From: an uncultured Micrococcales bacterium
GTDB taxonomy: Bacteria > Actinomycetota > Actinomycetes > Actinomycetales > Microbacteriaceae
Reading direction: 5' to 3'
Assembly (NCBI GenBank): GCA_903880095.1
Contig: CAIRNX010000010.1
Location: 1 to 64,000 of the forward strand
Length of the DNA stretch: 64,000 nt
Positions 41,993-53,200 of this stretch are shown one piece after another. The notes below the pieces were generated by a model. The model was not told the origin of the DNA. It saw nothing but the letters and a program-made list of their open reading frames with translations, and did no database searches. The position numbers and the translations under genes are program-made. Every line of letters begins with the position of its first letter. The first letter of the stretch is position 1.

Positions 41993-43059
41993 CAACGTAT
42001 CTTTTAGCGGGGGGTGGCACAGCTGGGCACGTAAACCCTCTTCTTGCGCTTGCCGATCGAATTCGTTCACATGAACCAGATTCGGTCATTCTCGCGCTCG
42101 GAACAGTTGAGGGTCTCGAGTCGAGATTGGTGCCGCTGCGCGGCTATGAACTTCTCACTGTAGCCAGGCTGCCTTTTCCGCGAAGACCAAACAAGTACGC
42201 GCTTATCTTTCCGATCAAATACCGTAAAGCCGTGTTAGAAGTTCGCAAGTTTATTCGTGAACGAGGAGTTGACATCGTGGTCGGCTTTGGCGGCTACGCT
42301 AGCGCACCAGCCTATGAAGCCGCTCGGGCCGAAGGTGTTCCTTTCGCCATTCACGAAGCAAATGCATTGCCCGGCATGGCTAATCGAAGGGGATCTAAAA
42401 CAGCCGCTGCAGTAGCCGTGGCTTTTGAGGGCACCCCACTGAAAGGCGCACAGCTGGTCGGCATGCCTCTTCGAGCCGAGATCGAAGGGCTTGTTCGCGG
42501 CGTCGATAAGGCTGCGGCTCGAAAATACTTCGGGTTAGACGAAAACACCGTGACACTTCTGGTGACAGGTGGTTCGCTCGGTGCTCAACGAATCAACGAA
42601 ACAATTGAGAAGTCTCGTCACGTACTTTCGGCTGCCGGCATTCAGGTTCTTCACATCATGGGCGGCCGGAGCGATTTGCCTGAGGTGAACGAGGCAAATT
42701 ACGTTCGTATCGCCTACTGCGACAACATGGAGCTTGCTATTGCCGCTGCCGATGTTGCTGTCGCCAGGTCTGGGGCCGCGACAGTTTCTGAGTTCAGTGC
42801 GGTAGGGTTGCCGGCAATTTATGTGCCGTACCCAGTCGGGAACGGCGAACAAGCGCTCAACGCCAGCGCGGCGGTGTCAGCAGGAGCAGCTATTTTGGTC
42901 AAGGATGCCGACTTCACGCCCGAATTTGTTACCGACACGATCGTGCCCCTTGTTTCTGACAACAAGCGCATTGCAATGATGAGTGCGTCTTCGGCGCTGG
43001 TGTCCATAACAGACGGCGCGGAGCGCTTGTACCGCTTGGTTGCAGGGCTCAAGGGCTAG
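41989..43059 (+). CDS. murG: Lipid II synthase MurG
   Basis: LAGGGTAGHVNPLLALAD, HEANALPGMANR. Confidence 0.95.
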   Translation: MTTYLLAGGGTAGHVNPLLALADRIRSHEPDSVILALGTVEGLESRLVPLRGYELLTVARLPFPRRPNKYALIFPIKYRKAVLEVRKFIRERGVDIVVGFGGYASAPAYEAARAEGVPFAIHEANALPGMANRRGSKTAAAVAVAFEGTPLKGAQLVGMPLRAEIEGLVRGVDKAAARKYFGLDENTVTLLVTGGSLGAQRINETIEKSRHVLSAAGIQVLHIMGGRSDLPEVNEANYVRIAYCDNMELAIAAADVAVARSGAATVSEFSAVGLPAIYVPYPVGNGEQALNASAAVSAGAAILVKDADFTPEFVTDTIVPLVSDNKRIAMMSASSALVSITDGAERLYRLVAGLKG

Positions 43060-43092
43060 TCGCTCTTACTCTTTTATCGAAGAAGGATTTCA

Positions 43093-44481
43093 ATGATCAA
43101 ACCAGATTTCAGTCAACCGGTACCAGAAGACTTGGGCACCGTTCACTTCATCGGCATCGGTGGCTCTGGAATGTCTGGCATCGCGCGAATTCTGATTGGC
43201 ATGGGGCACAAGGTCACCGGTTCAGACTTGCGTGACACATCAAATGTGGCTGCCCTTCGCGAGCTCGGCGCAGATATTTTTATTGGCCACGACGAGTCCC
43301 ACCTAGGTAACCCAGACACCGTCGTGGTTACCTCGGCACTCTGGCCAACCAATCCCGAATACCTTCTTGCGAAGGCGAAAGCCATACCGGTCATTCACCG
43401 AAGCCAGGCGTTGGCTTACCTTACTACCAAGAAGCGACTCATCGCGGTTGCTGGTGCGCACGGCAAGACGACCAGCACCGGAATGATCATCACGGCGCTG
43501 CTTGAACTTGGTGTAGACCCAAGTTTCGTAAACGGCGGTGTCATCGCAGCCCTTGAATCGAGCTCCGGCGCTGGCAAAGACAACCTGTTTGTTATTGAAG
43601 CCGATGAGTCTGACGGCTCGTTCTTGCACTACGATACGGCGATCGCGCTGATCACCAACGTCGACCCAGATCACCTTGATCACTACGGTTCGCTTGAAGC
43701 TTTTGAGGCAGAGTTTGCGAAGTTCGCCAGCAATGCAAAAGAGTTTGTTGCAATTAGTAGCGACGATTCGGGTGCCGTGGCTGTCACCAACCTCTTGCGG
43801 GGCAAAAAGATTCTCACCTTTGGCAGAGCAGAGGGCTCATTTGTTCGTTTAACCAATATTGATGCAACTGGTTCGAGAGTCTCCTTCAGCGCTCAGGTTC
43901 TAGGCAACGAGGTTTCGGCAACCCTTCTTGTTCCTGGCGAGCACAACGCAATCAACGCCGCGGGGGCCCTAGCTGTTTTGGTTGGTCTTGGCTTTGACGC
44001 GTCAGAGGCTCTTGAAGCCATCGCAACATTTGGTGGCACAGAGCGACGCTTTGAATTGCACGGTGAACGCAGGGGAGTGTCGGTCTACGACGACTTCGCC
44101 CATCACCCAACCGAGGTTTTTGCTGCGCTAAGCGCGGCAAGAGCGGTTGTTGGTGATGGCAAATTGATTACGGTGTTTCAACCGCATCTCTACAGCCGAA
44201 CCAGACTGATGCACAAGGATTTTGCCGAAGCACTGTCGCTGAGCGACGAGGTTGTGGTTCTAGATATTTACGCGGCTCGCGAAGACCCTGAGCCAGGAGT
44301 CACTGGAGCGCTGGTGTCTGATTCATTCGCAGACCAGTCGAAGGTTCACTACGTGCCTATTTGGGATGATGCGCCTGCAGTTGCCGCGAATTTGGCCTCG
44401 AGCGGCGACTTTATCGTGACTATGGGTTGCGGCGATGTTTACCGCATGGTTCCGGCGCTCCTGGAGGCACTGGAGCATTGA
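43093..44481 (+). CDS. murC: UDP-MurNAc--L-alanine ligase MurC
   Basis: [57 protein letters not shown]. Confidence 0.95.
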   Translation: MIKPDFSQPVPEDLGTVHFIGIGGSGMSGIARILIGMGHKVTGSDLRDTSNVAALRELGADIFIGHDESHLGNPDTVVVTSALWPTNPEYLLAKAKAIPVIHRSQALAYLTTKKRLIAVAGAHGKTTSTGMIITALLELGVDPSFVNGGVIAALESSSGAGKDNLFVIEADESDGSFLHYDTAIALITNVDPDHLDHYGSLEAFEAEFAKFASNAKEFVAISSDDSGAVAVTNLLRGKKILTFGRAEGSFVRLTNIDATGSRVSFSAQVLGNEVSATLLVPGEHNAINAAGALAVLVGLGFDASEALEAIATFGGTERRFELHGERRGVSVYDDFAHHPTEVFAALSAARAVVGDGKLITVFQPHLYSRTRLMHKDFAEALSLSDEVVVLDIYAAREDPEPGVTGALVSDSFADQSKVHYVPIWDDAPAVAANLASSGDFIVTMGCGDVYRMVPALLEALEH

Positions 44482-45344
44482 AACGACCTCAGGGCCGACC
44501 TTCGGCTAAAAGTCGCCCTCAGGTGTCAGCTGGCGCTCCCAAGGCGAACAAAACATCTAAGTCGCCGAGGGCTACAGCCTTAGAGTCTCCTCGCGAGCCC
44601 CGTGAGCCTCGCGCCCTTCGGCGAATTGACAGCCGAGTTGTCGCGCTGCGCCCTAAGCGCGGTCTTGGTCGAATCGTCTTTATTTCAACCGCCGTTTCGG
44701 TTTCACTTTTGGTGGCTTTCGTCTTGGTCGCAGCCTTTTCGCCGCTTTTGGCAATCGAAAATGTCAATATTCGTGGCAATCAGCGAATTCCCATCAAGCT
44801 TCTAAACGCTGCTCTCTCGAACCAAATCGGCAAACCGCTTCCGCAAGCAACACTCGATGGTGTTTCGCAGGACCTCAAGAACTTCACCTTGATTCAAAGC
44901 ATCTCGGTTGTGAATTTGCCACCGCACACGCTTGAGGTTCGAATCGTCGAGCGGCAACCCATTTGCATCATCAAGTCGGCGCTCGGGTCATTTCTTTATG
45001 ACCCTGCCGGTGTGAGAATCGCCTCGGCAGGTTCTAGCGACCTTTACCCAGTAGTTGAGGCAGCCGGCAAACCAGGAGCCTCACCTGAGTTTGGTGTCGC
45101 GATCAAGGCCCTTCTGGCTTTGCCGCTGAGTCTTTATCCGCGCGTAGCCACGGTTAGTGCACCATCGATGGACTCGGTTACGTTCAAGCTTCGCGGCATG
45201 GCCGGCCAGAAAGTCATTTGGGGGGACACAACTCAGTCGGCCTTGAAGGCTCGCGTTTTGTTAGCCCTGATCAAGCACCAAAAAAAGTCTGACCGGGTCA
45301 CCTACGACGTATCGTCGCCTAAAGCCCCGACTGTTCGCTACTAA
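44478..45344 (+). CDS. ftsQ: Cell division protein FtsQ (POTRA domain)
   Basis: Basic N-terminus, [39 protein letters not shown] start overlapping murC stop (TTGA). Confidence 0.88.
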   Translation: MKRPQGRPSAKSRPQVSAGAPKANKTSKSPRATALESPREPREPRALRRIDSRVVALRPKRGLGRIVFISTAVSVSLLVAFVLVAAFSPLLAIENVNIRGNQRIPIKLLNAALSNQIGKPLPQATLDGVSQDLKNFTLIQSISVVNLPPHTLEVRIVERQPICIIKSALGSFLYDPAGVRIASAGSSDLYPVVEAAGKPGASPEFGVAIKALLALPLSLYPRVATVSAPSMDSVTFKLRGMAGQKVIWGDTTQSALKARVLLALIKHQKKSDRVTYDVSSPKAPTVRY

Positions 45345-45425
45345 AGGCCGACACGCCCGCGCGCCTACCTCAAATGTGCCGCGTTTTGACTTACTTTTCA
45401 GGCGCATAAATAAACTTCGCATTGC

Positions 45426-45452
45426 GTTTCAACCTCAGGTAAAGGTTGAAAC
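45426..45452. promoter_or_regulatory. Perfect 10-bp inverted repeat immediately upstream of ftsZ
   Basis: GTTTCAACCT-caggtaa-AGGTTGAAAC ending 3 nt before ATG 45456. Confidence 0.6.
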
Positions 45453-45455
45453 TTA

Positions 45456-46742
45456 ATGCAAACCCATGTGAGGAACCAAGTGGCTGTAAATCAGAACTTC
45501 CTAGCCGATATCAAAGTTGTCGGCGTCGGTGGCGGTGGCGTAAACGCGGTAAACCGCATGATCGAAGGCGACTTGCGCGGTGTTGAGTTCATCGCAGTGA
45601 ACACAGATGCCCAGCATCTTCTGATGAGTGCCGCCAACGTGAAGATCGACATCGGCCGCGACCTAACCCGTGGCCTCGGAGCCGGTGCAGACCCAGCCGT
45701 GGGTCGACGCGCTGCCGAAGAGCACCGTGCCGAGATCGAAGCCGCCTTAAAAGGCGCAGACATGGTCTTCGTCACCGCCGGTGAAGGTGGTGGAACCGGA
45801 ACCGGAGCAGCCCCGATCGTTGCCGAAATCGCCAAGAGCCTCGGCGCACTCACCGTCGGTGTTGTAACCAAGCCGTTCTCATTCGAAGGCCCGCTACGCG
45901 CTTCAAAGGCCGAAGCCGGAATCGAGGCTCTTCGCGCTGCAGTTGACTCGCTGATCGTTGTTCCAAACCAGCGTCTGCTCGCTCTAGAAGACAAGAGCGT
46001 CAGCGTAGACAATGCATTCGCAATCGCAGACAGCATTCTCAAAGCCGGTGTTCAAGGTATTACCGACCTCATTGCCAACCCTGGTTTGATCAACCTCGAC
46101 TTCAACGATGTGCGTTCGGTTCTTGAGCAGTCCGGAACCGCCCTCATGGGAATCGGTGTTGCCAAGGGCGAAGACCGCGCCGTTCGCGCTGCCGAAGCCG
46201 CGATTCACAGCCCGCTCCTAGAAGCCAGCATCGACGGCGCAAATGGCGTGCTGATGCTTGTAAACGGAGCATCGACCCTCGGACTTCACGAGGTCGACGA
46301 AGCCGCCCGAATGGTTCAAGAGGCCGTAAACCCTCAGGCCAATGTGATCTTTGGTTGCACCATCGACGACACCCTCGGCGACGAGATCCGCATCACCGTA
46401 ATCGCAGCTGGTTTTGATGGCGGGCTTCCGCTGAAGCGCATGTCGGTGCGTCCAACCATTTCAACCGAGCCAAAGCTTGAACCGGTAACCGCACCTGTGG
46501 TGGCGCCTGTTGTTGCAGCGGTCGCCGCTGAAGAGTTGGCTCCACGCGTGCCAAGCTGGTTCTCAGATGACACCGAGGTCGATGACACCGAAGTAGCCGA
46601 CTACTTCTCGGGCGTACCAAAGGCAGAATCGGTCGAAGAAGAAGCGCCGAAAACCACCGCAATCAACATCGTCAAGGAACCAGAAGATTCCGAAGACGGC
46701 GTTTTCGGTGACGACCTGGACATCCCTGACTTCTTGAGATGA
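45456..46742 (+). CDS. ftsZ: Cell division protein FtsZ
   Basis: [19 protein letters not shown], tubulin signature [10 protein letters not shown]; alternative GTG start at 45480. Confidence 0.97.
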   Translation: MQTHVRNQVAVNQNFLADIKVVGVGGGGVNAVNRMIEGDLRGVEFIAVNTDAQHLLMSAANVKIDIGRDLTRGLGAGADPAVGRRAAEEHRAEIEAALKGADMVFVTAGEGGGTGTGAAPIVAEIAKSLGALTVGVVTKPFSFEGPLRASKAEAGIEALRAAVDSLIVVPNQRLLALEDKSVSVDNAFAIADSILKAGVQGITDLIANPGLINLDFNDVRSVLEQSGTALMGIGVAKGEDRAVRAAEAAIHSPLLEASIDGANGVLMLVNGASTLGLHEVDEAARMVQEAVNPQANVIFGCTIDDTLGDEIRITVIAAGFDGGLPLKRMSVRPTISTEPKLEPVTAPVVAPVVAAVAAEELAPRVPSWFSDDTEVDDTEVADYFSGVPKAESVEEEAPKTTAINIVKEPEDSEDGVFGDDLDIPDFLR

Positions 46743-47416
46743 GTTCGCTTGCAGAGCGGCTGAACGCGATAGATTCGCGAATCACCGCGAGTCTTCAAGC
46801 TAACGGTCGGCAAGCCGCATCGATAACGCGCATTGTCGTGAGCAAGTTTCACCCGTCCGGCCTCGTTCGCGAGCTTTATTCCCTTGGTGTTCGTGACTTC
46901 GGTGAAAATCGCGACCAAGAGGCGTCTGCCAAGGCGGCTGAAGTCGACGATCTTGAGCTCACCTGGCACTTCATAGGGCAGTTGCAATCAAATAAGGTCA
47001 AGAGCGTTCTCGAATACGCATCGGTCATTCACTCGGTAGATCGCCAATCGCTCTTAGACGCCCTCATCAAGCAAACCGGCGAACGCAAAAAACAGGTTGA
47101 CGTGTTTGTGCAGGTTAATCTCACAGAAGATCCAGCTCGCGGCGGCGTAAACGACAGCGAGCTGCTAGGTTTCGCCGACTCGGTGGCTGCGGCGCCGGGC
47201 CTGAGATTGCTTGGACTCATGGCCGTGGCCTCTTTGGATGGTGAAGAGGAGCGCGACTTCGGCAAAATCGCGAGCCTGAGCGAAAAACTCCAGGCTCAAC
47301 ACCCAGATGCCAAATACCTTTCGGCAGGCATGTCAAACGACTTTGAATTGGCACTCGCTTATGGCGCGACACACCTACGCATCGGTACCGCAATCACAGG
47401 TAACCGCGCGTACTAG
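46739..47416 (+). CDS. YggS family PLP homeostasis protein
   Basis: ARRGGVN-type segment [58 protein letters not shown]. Confidence 0.93.
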   Translation: MSSLAERLNAIDSRITASLQANGRQAASITRIVVSKFHPSGLVRELYSLGVRDFGENRDQEASAKAAEVDDLELTWHFIGQLQSNKVKSVLEYASVIHSVDRQSLLDALIKQTGERKKQVDVFVQVNLTEDPARGGVNDSELLGFADSVAAAPGLRLLGLMAVASLDGEEERDFGKIASLSEKLQAQHPDAKYLSAGMSNDFELALAYGATHLRIGTAITGNRAY

Positions 47417-47444
47417 CAATATTCTTGACGCAGGAGGATTTTCC

Positions 47445-47870
47445 ATGAGTTTTAAAGACACAATCGTTTCGTTCATTGGCCTAAACCCGGGTGCGAAGGC
47501 TGCACCTACCGGCCCGGCTTCGTCAACCCCCGCCGCTCGCCAGGCTGCTCGACCAGTAGCTGTAAAACCACGTCGCGCTTCGGGCGACATGAGTGAGATC
47601 TACACGGTCGAGATGAAGTCGTTCAAAGACTGCACCGAGGTTTCTGACAACTTCCGCCAGGGAATCCCAGTAATCGTCAACATGGGCGCCCTGTCTGAGG
47701 TTGATTCAAAGCAGATGCTCAACTACATGCTCGGCCTCAAAGAGGGTCTTTACGGCCACCTTCGCCGCGTAACCGACAAGGTTTGGTTGCTTTCGCCGCA
47801 CAACGTAGACGTGAACGAAGAGGAAACCGGCAACCCTGCAGAGACCGACGATCTTCTAGTCCAGCCATAA
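47445..47870 (+). CDS. sepF: Cell division protein SepF
   Basis: SFKDCTEVSDNFRQGIPVIVNMGALSEVDSKQMLNYMLGLKEGLYGHLRRVTDKVWLLSP; ATG 47445 with aggagg. Confidence 0.93.
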   Translation: MSFKDTIVSFIGLNPGAKAAPTGPASSTPAARQAARPVAVKPRRASGDMSEIYTVEMKSFKDCTEVSDNFRQGIPVIVNMGALSEVDSKQMLNYMLGLKEGLYGHLRRVTDKVWLLSPHNVDVNEEETGNPAETDDLLVQP

Positions 47871-47874
47871 TTCC

Positions 47875-48159
47875 TTGACCATTCTTGGATTTATCCTGTG
47901 GCTGTTGCTTCAGGGCTATTTTTACGTGATGTTTGCTCGTCTCATCGTTGAGCTGATCACTTTCAACAACGCACTCCTGCGCGCTAAACCAATTGTTCAT
48001 TGGATTATTCGTCTGACGTGGGCACTGACCGAGCCGCCGCTAAAACTAATGCGACGAGTTGTCCCCAATATTCGTTTGGGTAGTGCAAGCATTGACCTTT
48101 CTTGGGCAATCTTGATGTTGCTCGTAAGCATCGCCTCTTCAGCCGTACAACGCCTGTAA
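47875..48159 (+). CDS. YggT family membrane protein
   Basis: Two hydrophobic segments, LTEPPLKLMRRVVPNIRLGSASIDLSW; TTG start. Confidence 0.88.
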   Translation: MTILGFILWLLLQGYFYVMFARLIVELITFNNALLRAKPIVHWIIRLTWALTEPPLKLMRRVVPNIRLGSASIDLSWAILMLLVSIASSAVQRL

Positions 48160-48207
48160 CGGGCCATGCGGTAACCTTTTAACCGTTCAACCTAAAGTGA
48201 GGTAACC

Positions 48208-48819
48208 ATGCCATTGACTCCAGAAGACGTAGTCAATAAGAGGTTTCAGCCGACGAAGTTTCGTGAAGGCTACGACCAAGACGAAGTCGATGACTTTCTT
48301 GACGAAATCGTCGTCGAGCTCCGTCGCGTCAACCAAGAGAATGAAGATCTTCGCCAACGTTTGCTCGCCAGTGAAGGTCGAATCAATGAACTTCAGCGCG
48401 GCGGTGGCGCAATCACCACCACAGCAAGCATTCCTGCGGTTTCGGCCGTTGTCGACCCGGGTAGCGCGTTCCCTGAAGCAGTCGCTGACTCTAGCGCGCT
48501 AGATGGCAACAACACAAACAATCTTCTTCAGCTTGCTCGCAAGCTCCATGACGAGCACGTGCAAGAAGGTCTCGAAAAGCGCGAGGCTCTCATTGCCGAG
48601 GGTCATGCAACCGCAAGCCGAATCGTTCGTGAAGCTGAAGCTCAGCACAAGGCCAACATGGGCCGCCTAGAGCAAGAAAAGGCGCTCATCGAGCACAAGA
48701 TCCAAGAGCTGCTAGCCTTCGAGCGCGAATACCGCCTGAAGCTGAAGACTTACATTGAGGCGCAGTTGCGCGATCTTGACACCGAAGCGCCTTCGAGCAA
48801 TCAGACCGCGCTCGGGTAA
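48208..48819 (+). CDS. divIVA: DivIVA (Wag31) polar growth protein
   Basis: PLTPEDVVNKRFQPTKFREGYDQDEVDDFLDEIVVELRR plus coiled coil. Confidence 0.94.
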   Translation: MPLTPEDVVNKRFQPTKFREGYDQDEVDDFLDEIVVELRRVNQENEDLRQRLLASEGRINELQRGGGAITTTASIPAVSAVVDPGSAFPEAVADSSALDGNNTNNLLQLARKLHDEHVQEGLEKREALIAEGHATASRIVREAEAQHKANMGRLEQEKALIEHKIQELLAFEREYRLKLKTYIEAQLRDLDTEAPSSNQTALG

Positions 48820-48822
48820 CAA

Positions 48823-49299
48823 GTGTCACGCAGTTCGCTTTATCGCGTAATCGGTGTCGGAACCCTGGTTTTAGCTATCGATCAGGTTTCGAAAATGTTT
48901 GCCTTAAAGTTTCTCGAACCTGGCAACTCAACAGCATTTCTGGGCGAGTTTTTGAAGTTTTACCTGGTTAGAAACGACTCTGCCGCCTTTTCGATAGGTA
49001 ACGGTCAGACCTGGCTTTTCACAATTTTTTCTTCGATCGCCGTTGCGCTCCTGCTTTGGTTTGGCCCCCGGACACAATCTAAGAGCTGGGCGCTCATAGC
49101 GGGCCTTTTGCTCGGGGGAGTGGCTGGCAACCTAGTCGACCGCGTAACCCGTTCACCAGGGTTTCCGAACGGTCAAGTAATCGACTTCTTGCAGCTACCA
49201 TTTGGCTTCGCGATCTTCAACCTCGCTGACACAGCGATTGTTGTCGCGATGTCTGTCGTCATGATTCGAATTATTCGCGGTCACAAAATCGGGCAATGA
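48823..49299 (+). CDS. lspA: Lipoprotein signal peptidase
   Basis: VRNDSAAFSIG, AGNLVDRVTRSPGFPNGQVIDFL, AIFNLADTAIVV. Confidence 0.93.
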   Translation: MSRSSLYRVIGVGTLVLAIDQVSKMFALKFLEPGNSTAFLGEFLKFYLVRNDSAAFSIGNGQTWLFTIFSSIAVALLLWFGPRTQSKSWALIAGLLLGGVAGNLVDRVTRSPGFPNGQVIDFLQLPFGFAIFNLADTAIVVAMSVVMIRIIRGHKIGQ

Positions 49300-50222
49300 G
49301 CGAACTAAAACTTCTTCAGATTCCCGAGGGTCTCGCCGGCTCGAGAGTCGACGCCGGCGTTGCGAAAATGCTTGGCCTGTCGCGTACTGCCGTTTCGGAG
49401 CTTATCGATGCCGGCAAACTAACCAGTAGCGGCAAGGTGCTTTCGAAGTCAGATCGCTTGACCGCAGACCAACTCGTCGAGATTGATCTCGAGGCACCCA
49501 AAAACAACTTGGTCATTAATGCCGACGACGTGCCGGGCTTCAAAATAATTTTTCAAGACGAACACATTGTTGTGATCGATAAACCAGCCGGGGTCGCCTC
49601 GCACCCTTCGGTCGGTTGGGTTGGGCCAACGGTGCCGGGTGCTCTGTTGAGCTTAGGAATCCAATTGAGCACGTCTGGTGCGTCTGAGCGCCAAGGTATT
49701 GTGCAGCGTCTCGACGTTGGCACCAGCGGCCTGATGACCCTTGCCAAGAGTGAACTTGCCTACTCTCGCCTCAAGCAGGCGTTTCGTGATCGAACCGTCC
49801 AAAAGACTTACCACGCGCTTGTTCAAGGACACCTGGACCCAATGGCTGGAACCTTTGATGCTCCAATCGCCAGGCACCCAAAATCGGAGTTTAAGTTTCA
49901 CGTCGCCGAGGGCGGCAAGGGTTCGGTTACCCACTACGAGACTCTCGAAATGCTTAGAGCAGCATCGCTTGTCGAAGTAATTCTCGAAACCGGGCGCACC
50001 CACCAGATTCGCGTTCACTTCTCGGCATTCCGCCACCCTCTGGTTGGCGACACCATGTATGGCGCAGACCCTACGCTCGCGGCAAAACTTCACCTCGACA
50101 GGCAGTGGTTGCACGCCGTGAAGCTCGGCTTTGAGCACCCGATAACCGGCGAGCAGGTTCAGTTCGAATCGAGTTATCCGGCCGATCTCGAACAAGCTTT
50201 GGAGAGCCTGCGAAACGGTTAG
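49296..50222 (+). CDS. rluD: RluD-type 23S rRNA pseudouridine synthase
   Basis: IVQRLDVGTSGLMTLAKS, S4 domain, LETGRTHQIRVHFSAFRHPLVGDTMYG. Confidence 0.93.
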   Translation: MSELKLLQIPEGLAGSRVDAGVAKMLGLSRTAVSELIDAGKLTSSGKVLSKSDRLTADQLVEIDLEAPKNNLVINADDVPGFKIIFQDEHIVVIDKPAGVASHPSVGWVGPTVPGALLSLGIQLSTSGASERQGIVQRLDVGTSGLMTLAKSELAYSRLKQAFRDRTVQKTYHALVQGHLDPMAGTFDAPIARHPKSEFKFHVAEGGKGSVTHYETLEMLRAASLVEVILETGRTHQIRVHFSAFRHPLVGDTMYGADPTLAAKLHLDRQWLHAVKLGFEHPITGEQVQFESSYPADLEQALESLRNG

Positions 50223-50268
50223 CCGCCCTTCGGTTACTCTTGGTATTCCAACCCGAGATAAAGCGAAA

Positions 50269-53200
50269 ATGACTGAGAAAAACGATTCCTTTGTGCACCT
50301 ACACGTGCACACCGAGTACTCGATTCTCGACGGCGCGGCCAAGGTAAAACCGCTTATTGACGCAGCCGTAGCCGACGGCCAAGTGGCCATCGCCATGACC
50401 GACCACGGAAACGTTCACGCTGCCTTTGAGTTTTACCACGCTGCCAAAAAAGCCGGCATCAAGCCGATCATCGGTATGGAGGCCTATGTTGCCCCGCGCG
50501 TTCATCGCTCAGACCGAACTCGCACCTACTTCGGTGACCGCGGTCGCGATGACGTTTCTTCTGGTGGCGCCTACACGCACATGACCCTCTTGGCGAGGAC
50601 CACCGAGGGCATGCAAAACCTGTTCAAAATGTCTTCTCTCGCCTACATGGAGGGCATGTTCTACAAGCCGCGAATCGACCGCGAGCTTTTGCACAAATAC
50701 GGAGCGGGCTTGATAGGCACCACCGGCTGTGTGTCTGGCGAAATCGCAACCTTGCTACGTTTCGGTCGCTGGGACGACGCGGTTGAGACTGTTCGAGAAA
50801 TGCAAGAGATTTTTGGCAAAGAGAACTACTTCTGCGAACTCATGCGCCACGGTATCGAAATAGAGGATCGCACCGAGGCCGAGCTAATCAGGCTTGCACG
50901 CGAAACCGGCATGCCACTGCTTGCCACGAACGACCTGCATTATGTTCACGAACACGATGCCGAATACCAAGAGGCCCTTCTTTGCGTTCAATCAAACGCG
51001 ACTCTCAATGACCCGGATCGATTCAAGTTCGATGGCTCTGGCTATTACCTAAAGTCAGCTGCTCAGATGCGCGAGCTTTTCAAGGACTACCCAGAAGCTT
51101 GCGATAACACTTTGGCGATTGCCGAACGCTGCGAAGTCGAATTTTCCGAGCGCGAGCTAATGCCTAACTTCCCTGTGCCCGAAGGCGAAACCGAGGCATC
51201 TTGGTTCGAAAAAGAGGTAGCGCTCGGCATGGAGCGCCGCTTCCCGGCTGGCATTCCAGAGGCTCAAGCCAAACAGGCGGCTTATGAGATTGCCATGATC
51301 AAGCAAATGGGCTTCCCAGGTTACTTTTTGGTCGTTGCCGACTTCATCGGCTGGGCGCGCAAACAGGGTATTCGAGTTGGACCCGGTCGTGGTTCGGCGG
51401 CGGGTGCAATCGTTGCGTATGCCCTCGGCATCACCGACCTCGACCCGGTGCGCTACGGCCTCATCTTCGAACGCTTTTTGAACCCTGATCGTGTTTCTCT
51501 GCCAGATATCGACGTGGACTTTGACGATCGCCGTCGCGCTGAAGTGATTCGCTACGTCTATCAAAAGTACGGCGAAGACCGCGTATCGCAGATTGGCACC
51601 TTTAACACAATCAAGGCCAAGGCTGCCCTAAAAGATGCCGCTCGCGTGCTCGGTTACCCGTACTCGATGGGCGAGAAACTCACCAAGGCTTTCCCGCCAC
51701 CTGTCCTGGGGCAAGAAATCACTCTTTCGGTTCTAGAAGACCCGGCAGACAAGCGCTACCAGGAGACCAGCGATCTTCGCGAAATCATTGCCCAGGATCC
51801 CGACGCACAGCGCGTCCTCGAATTAGCCAAGGGGCTTGAGGGGCTAAAGCGTTCGACCAGCGTTCACGCCGCCGGCGTAATCATTTCGAAAGAACCGCTA
51901 ATCGATGTGATTCCGCTGATGACCCGCGACGGCGAAGACGGCATGATCACCCAGTTTGATCAACCGCCTCTCGAAAAGCTAGGTCTTCTGAAGATGGACT
52001 TCTTGGGTCTTCGAAACCTGACGGTTCTTGAAGATGCGCTGGCAAACATCACACTTAACGGCGATGAAGCGCCTGTTCTTGAGCAACTCGACCTCGACGC
52101 CGACGAGAAGACCTACAAATTGCTCGGGTCTGGTGACACGCTCGGAGTGTTCCAGCTGGACGGCGGACCAATGCGTTCGTTGCTTCGCCAGATGAAGCCG
52201 ACCGGATTTGATGACATCTCTGCTGCTATCGCGCTATATCGTCCGGGGCCGATGGGTGTTGACGCACACACCAACTACGCGAAGCGCAAAAACAAGCTTC
52301 AAGAGAATGTTCCTATTCACCCAACACTCAAAGAGCCGCTTTCTGAAATCTTGGACCTCACATACGGTCTGATCGTCTACCAAGAACAGGTAATGGCGGC
52401 CGCGCAAAAGGTGGCCAACTTCACCCTCGGGCAAGCAGACGTGTTGCGTAAGGCGATGGGTAAAAAGGACGCCGCCGAGCTGGCGAAGTTACGCGCGTCA
52501 TTCAGTGAAGGCATGCATTCCAACGGCTTCAGTGAAGAGGCTGTAACAGCTCTGTGGGACACCCTGCTCCCGTTTGCCGGCTACGCGTTCAATAAGGCTC
52601 ATAGCGCTTGCTACGGTGTTATCTCGTACTGGACGGCGTACATGAAGGCCAATCATGCGGCCGAATACATGGGCGCCCTACTCACCAGCGTCGGCGACTC
52701 TAAAGACAAACTCGCAATCTACCTGAGCGAATGCCGCCGCATGGGTCTGAAGGTTCTTTCGCCAGATGTGAACGAGTCTGGAGCTCGGTTCACAGGTAAG
52801 GGCGATTCGATTCGCTTCGGTATGGCGGCAATCAAGGGTGTTGGTGAGGCGGTCGTTGAGGCCATTGTTGCCGCGAGACTCGAAAAGGGCGCTTTCACTT
52901 CGTTTGGCGACTTTTTGAAAAAAGTGCCTGCGATTGTCTGCACCAAGCGAACCATTGAATCTCTTATTAAGGCCGGCGCTTTCGACTCTCTTGGGCACAC
53001 GCGCAGGTCGCTTCATCAAATCTTCGAGTCGGCGGTAGACGCTCAGGCGAGCGTTAAGAAAAATGAAGCCACCGGGCAGGCCGACCTTTTCGGCGACCTG
53101 TTTGAGGATGACCCGATTCAGGTAGCAGTGCCGAAGGTCGACGAGTGGAACAATAAGACCAAGCTGGCCTACGAACGTGAAATGCTCGGGCTGTACGTTA

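Noticed and set aside
45491-46042. 183-aa minus-strand ORF inside ftsZ
   Set aside because: Shadow frame (mirror of GGGTGTG codons giving repeated Pro); ftsZ is unambiguous.
49653-50396. 247-aa minus-strand ORF
   Set aside because: Shadow ORF antisense to rluD and the dnaE 5' end; no recognisable domain, composition follows sense-frame codon bias.
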